Source: Streptococcus sp. HMSC072G04 (GTDB lineage Bacteria; Bacillota; Bacilli; Lactobacillales; Streptococcaceae). Taken from it: DNA of 43,663 nucleotides. Made by a program: the position numbers and the translations under genes. Where the stretch lies: assembly GCF_001813295.1 (NCBI RefSeq), contig NZ_KV812035.1:26457-70119 (forward strand), given 5' to 3'. Shown piece by piece: positions 42,769-43,663 of the stretch; position 1 is the first letter of the stretch; each line of letters begins with the position of its first letter. The notes under the pieces are model-generated. The model was not told where the DNA came from. It worked only from the letters and a program-made list of their open reading frames with translations, and did no database searches.

Positions 42769-43239
42769 ATGAAATACATTCTTACATTTTTGATCTCTAT
42801 GGTTCCTCTCGTGGAACTTCGTGGCGCTGTTCCCTTCGCTATTTCAAGAGGAATTCCCCTCTGGCAGGCCCTCACCATTGGGGTTATTGGCAATATGCTT
42901 CCGATTCCTATAATCTTCTTCTTTGCCCGCCATATTCTTACTTGGGGGGCAAAAAAACCAATTATCGGAGGCTTTTTTAGCTGGTGTCTCAATAAGGGCC
43001 ATAGAGGCGGACAGAAATTAGAAAAAGCTGCAGGAGACAAGGGAATCTTCTGGGCCTTATTGCTCTTTGTTGGAATCCCTCTTCCGGGAACTGGTGCCTG
43101 GACCGGTGCCCTTGCAGCTTCTATCCTTGACTGGGACTTCAAACGCAGTAGCCTCGCAGTCATGCTCGGAGTGATACTAGCCGGCCTCATCATGGGAACC
43201 CTGTCCCTGCTCCTAGGAATCGATACCTTCGCACATTAA
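42769..43239 (+). CDS. Small multi-drug export family membrane protein
   Basis: The 156-residue polytopic protein matches the COG2426-type family: MVPLVELRGAVPFAISRGIPLWQAL (about 11-35), GNMLPIPIIFFFARHIL, then the conserved FVGIPLPGTGAWTGALAASILD. The drug-export name is historical and its substrate is not known. ATG 42769 (MKYILTFL) is chosen because the promoter -10 lies at 42735 and AAAGG precedes it; the longer frame from 42712 starts inside the promoter. It diverges from dpr. Confidence 0.85.
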   Translation: MKYILTFLISMVPLVELRGAVPFAISRGIPLWQALTIGVIGNMLPIPIIFFFARHILTWGAKKPIIGGFFSWCLNKGHRGGQKLEKAAGDKGIFWALLLFVGIPLPGTGAWTGALAASILDWDFKRSSLAVMLGVILAGLIMGTLSLLLGIDTFAH

Positions 43240-43240
43240 G

Positions 43241-43272
43241 CAAAAGACTGAAGCAACGGCTTCAGTTTTTGC
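43241..43272 (+). terminator. Terminator of the small-multidrug-export gene
   Basis: GACTGAAGC-aac-GGCTTCAGTTTTT, immediately after the TAA. Confidence 0.9.
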
Positions 43273-43388
43273 ATACAAAAAAGAGGCTTCCGTTCCTCTA
43301 AGAGTATAGACAAACTGTTTTTTTTTAAAATCTAATAAATTCTATAAAACAAAAAAATTTATTTATTAGAATTACTCAGTCATCTACT

Positions 43389-43663
43389 AAAACTTTCCGC
43401 TGTGAGAAAAGTGCTAGAAACAATCATGTTTCTAGCACTCGGGAGTTTTGAAAGTAAAACAGTTCGGGGAACTGTTTTAGCATGAGCTTAAAATTTGAAA
43501 AGCGAATGGGTCCAAAACTAATTGAACACGGGCTGCGGATTGTGTCAAAAAGAAAAGTTTTCCTAGAATCTAAAGATTCTTCGTTAAACTTCCTATTTTG
43601 ACTTTATCCGCAGACGCCCTTTGTATCTTAATAAGTCATGGAACTTCTTTGAAGTTCGCTGAC
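43389..43663 (+). repeat. Family B repeat, expanded copy, cut by the window end
   Basis: It begins AAAACTTTCCGCTGTGAG and contains GTGCTAGAAACA / TGTTTCTAGCAC, the counterpart of the first hairpin at 23083 with compensating changes. An extra block of roughly 140 bases follows, with a long GCGGATTGTGTCAAAA / ATTTTGACTTTATCCGC stem (43533-43613). It rejoins the compact copy at AGTCATGGAACTTC..GAAGTTCGCTGAC. The right end lies outside the window. Confidence 0.8.

Overview
The window is a low-GC Gram-positive chromosome segment, almost certainly from an oral Streptococcus of the mitis/parasanguinis type. Several features support this. There are two YSIRK/LPXTG surface glycosidases. The order rhomboid - fthC - acetyl-diaminopimelate deacetylase - dapH and the pairs hslO-dusB and ctsR-clpC are typical of streptococci. 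There is a streptococcal small SRP RNA beside tadA and a PerR-type dpr promoter. No tRNA, rRNA, CRISPR array or complete insertion sequence was seen. Species assignment is an inference.

Layout. 1-3.4 kb: rhomboid protease, folate enzyme and two acetyl-branch lysine/diaminopimelate enzymes, all minus strand. 3.5-7.0 kb: four adjacent minus-strand genes of unknown function, each a membrane-anchored protein whose outer part shows two marks in the same order (G-K-A, then G-x-P/A), apparently one expanded family. 7.1-14.9 kb: a sorbitol (glucitol) PTS operon, srlD-srlR-srlM-srlA-srlE-srlB, preceded by a complete pgi and followed by the 3' third of a second, slightly different pgi. This is the footprint expected if a pgi-sorbitol block entered by recombination at pgi. 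15.1-16.1 kb: a degenerate repeat array, SRP RNA (ffs) and tadA. 16.3-18.5 kb: a small cassette with its own promoter, encoding a 96-residue protein that resembles the leader-binding N-terminus of radical-SAM peptide maturases, a 27-codon peptide ending NYNCDCK, a hairpin, and an ABC exporter. This is the best candidate here for an undescribed peptide (RiPP-like) system. 18.5-22.8 kb: HAD phosphatase, purA, then divergent hslO-dusB. 23.3-26.2 kb: a DUF1275 membrane protein and an NAD-salvage operon (nadR, truncated pnuC, Nudix regulator). 26.3-31.1 kb: a lipoprotein, and a ctsR-clpC operon whose tail encodes an ECF transporter S component and a DUF4430 lipoprotein. 31.2-41.9 kb: two large wall-anchored glycosidases, a GH29 alpha-L-fucosidase and a BgaA-like GH2 beta-galactosidase, with CcpA (cre) sites upstream. 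42.0-43.3 kb: dpr under a double PerR box and a small-multidrug-export family membrane protein.

Three families of non-coding repeats are interspersed. Family A is 176 bp with three hairpins: three near-identical copies, one partial copy at the left edge, and one strongly diverged copy whose stems keep pairing. Family B carries conserved hairpins with compensatory changes and exists in compact and expanded forms. Family C is a degenerate array just downstream of ffs.

Functional links: the two surface glycosidases should trim host glycans; pgi and the sorbitol operon feed glycolysis and carry CcpA boxes; nadR, pnuC and the Nudix protein form a nicotinamide-riboside salvage unit that has lost its transporter; ctsR-clpC carries a vitamin-type transporter as passengers. 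All functional statements come from sequence reading and recalled family knowledge. No database search was possible.
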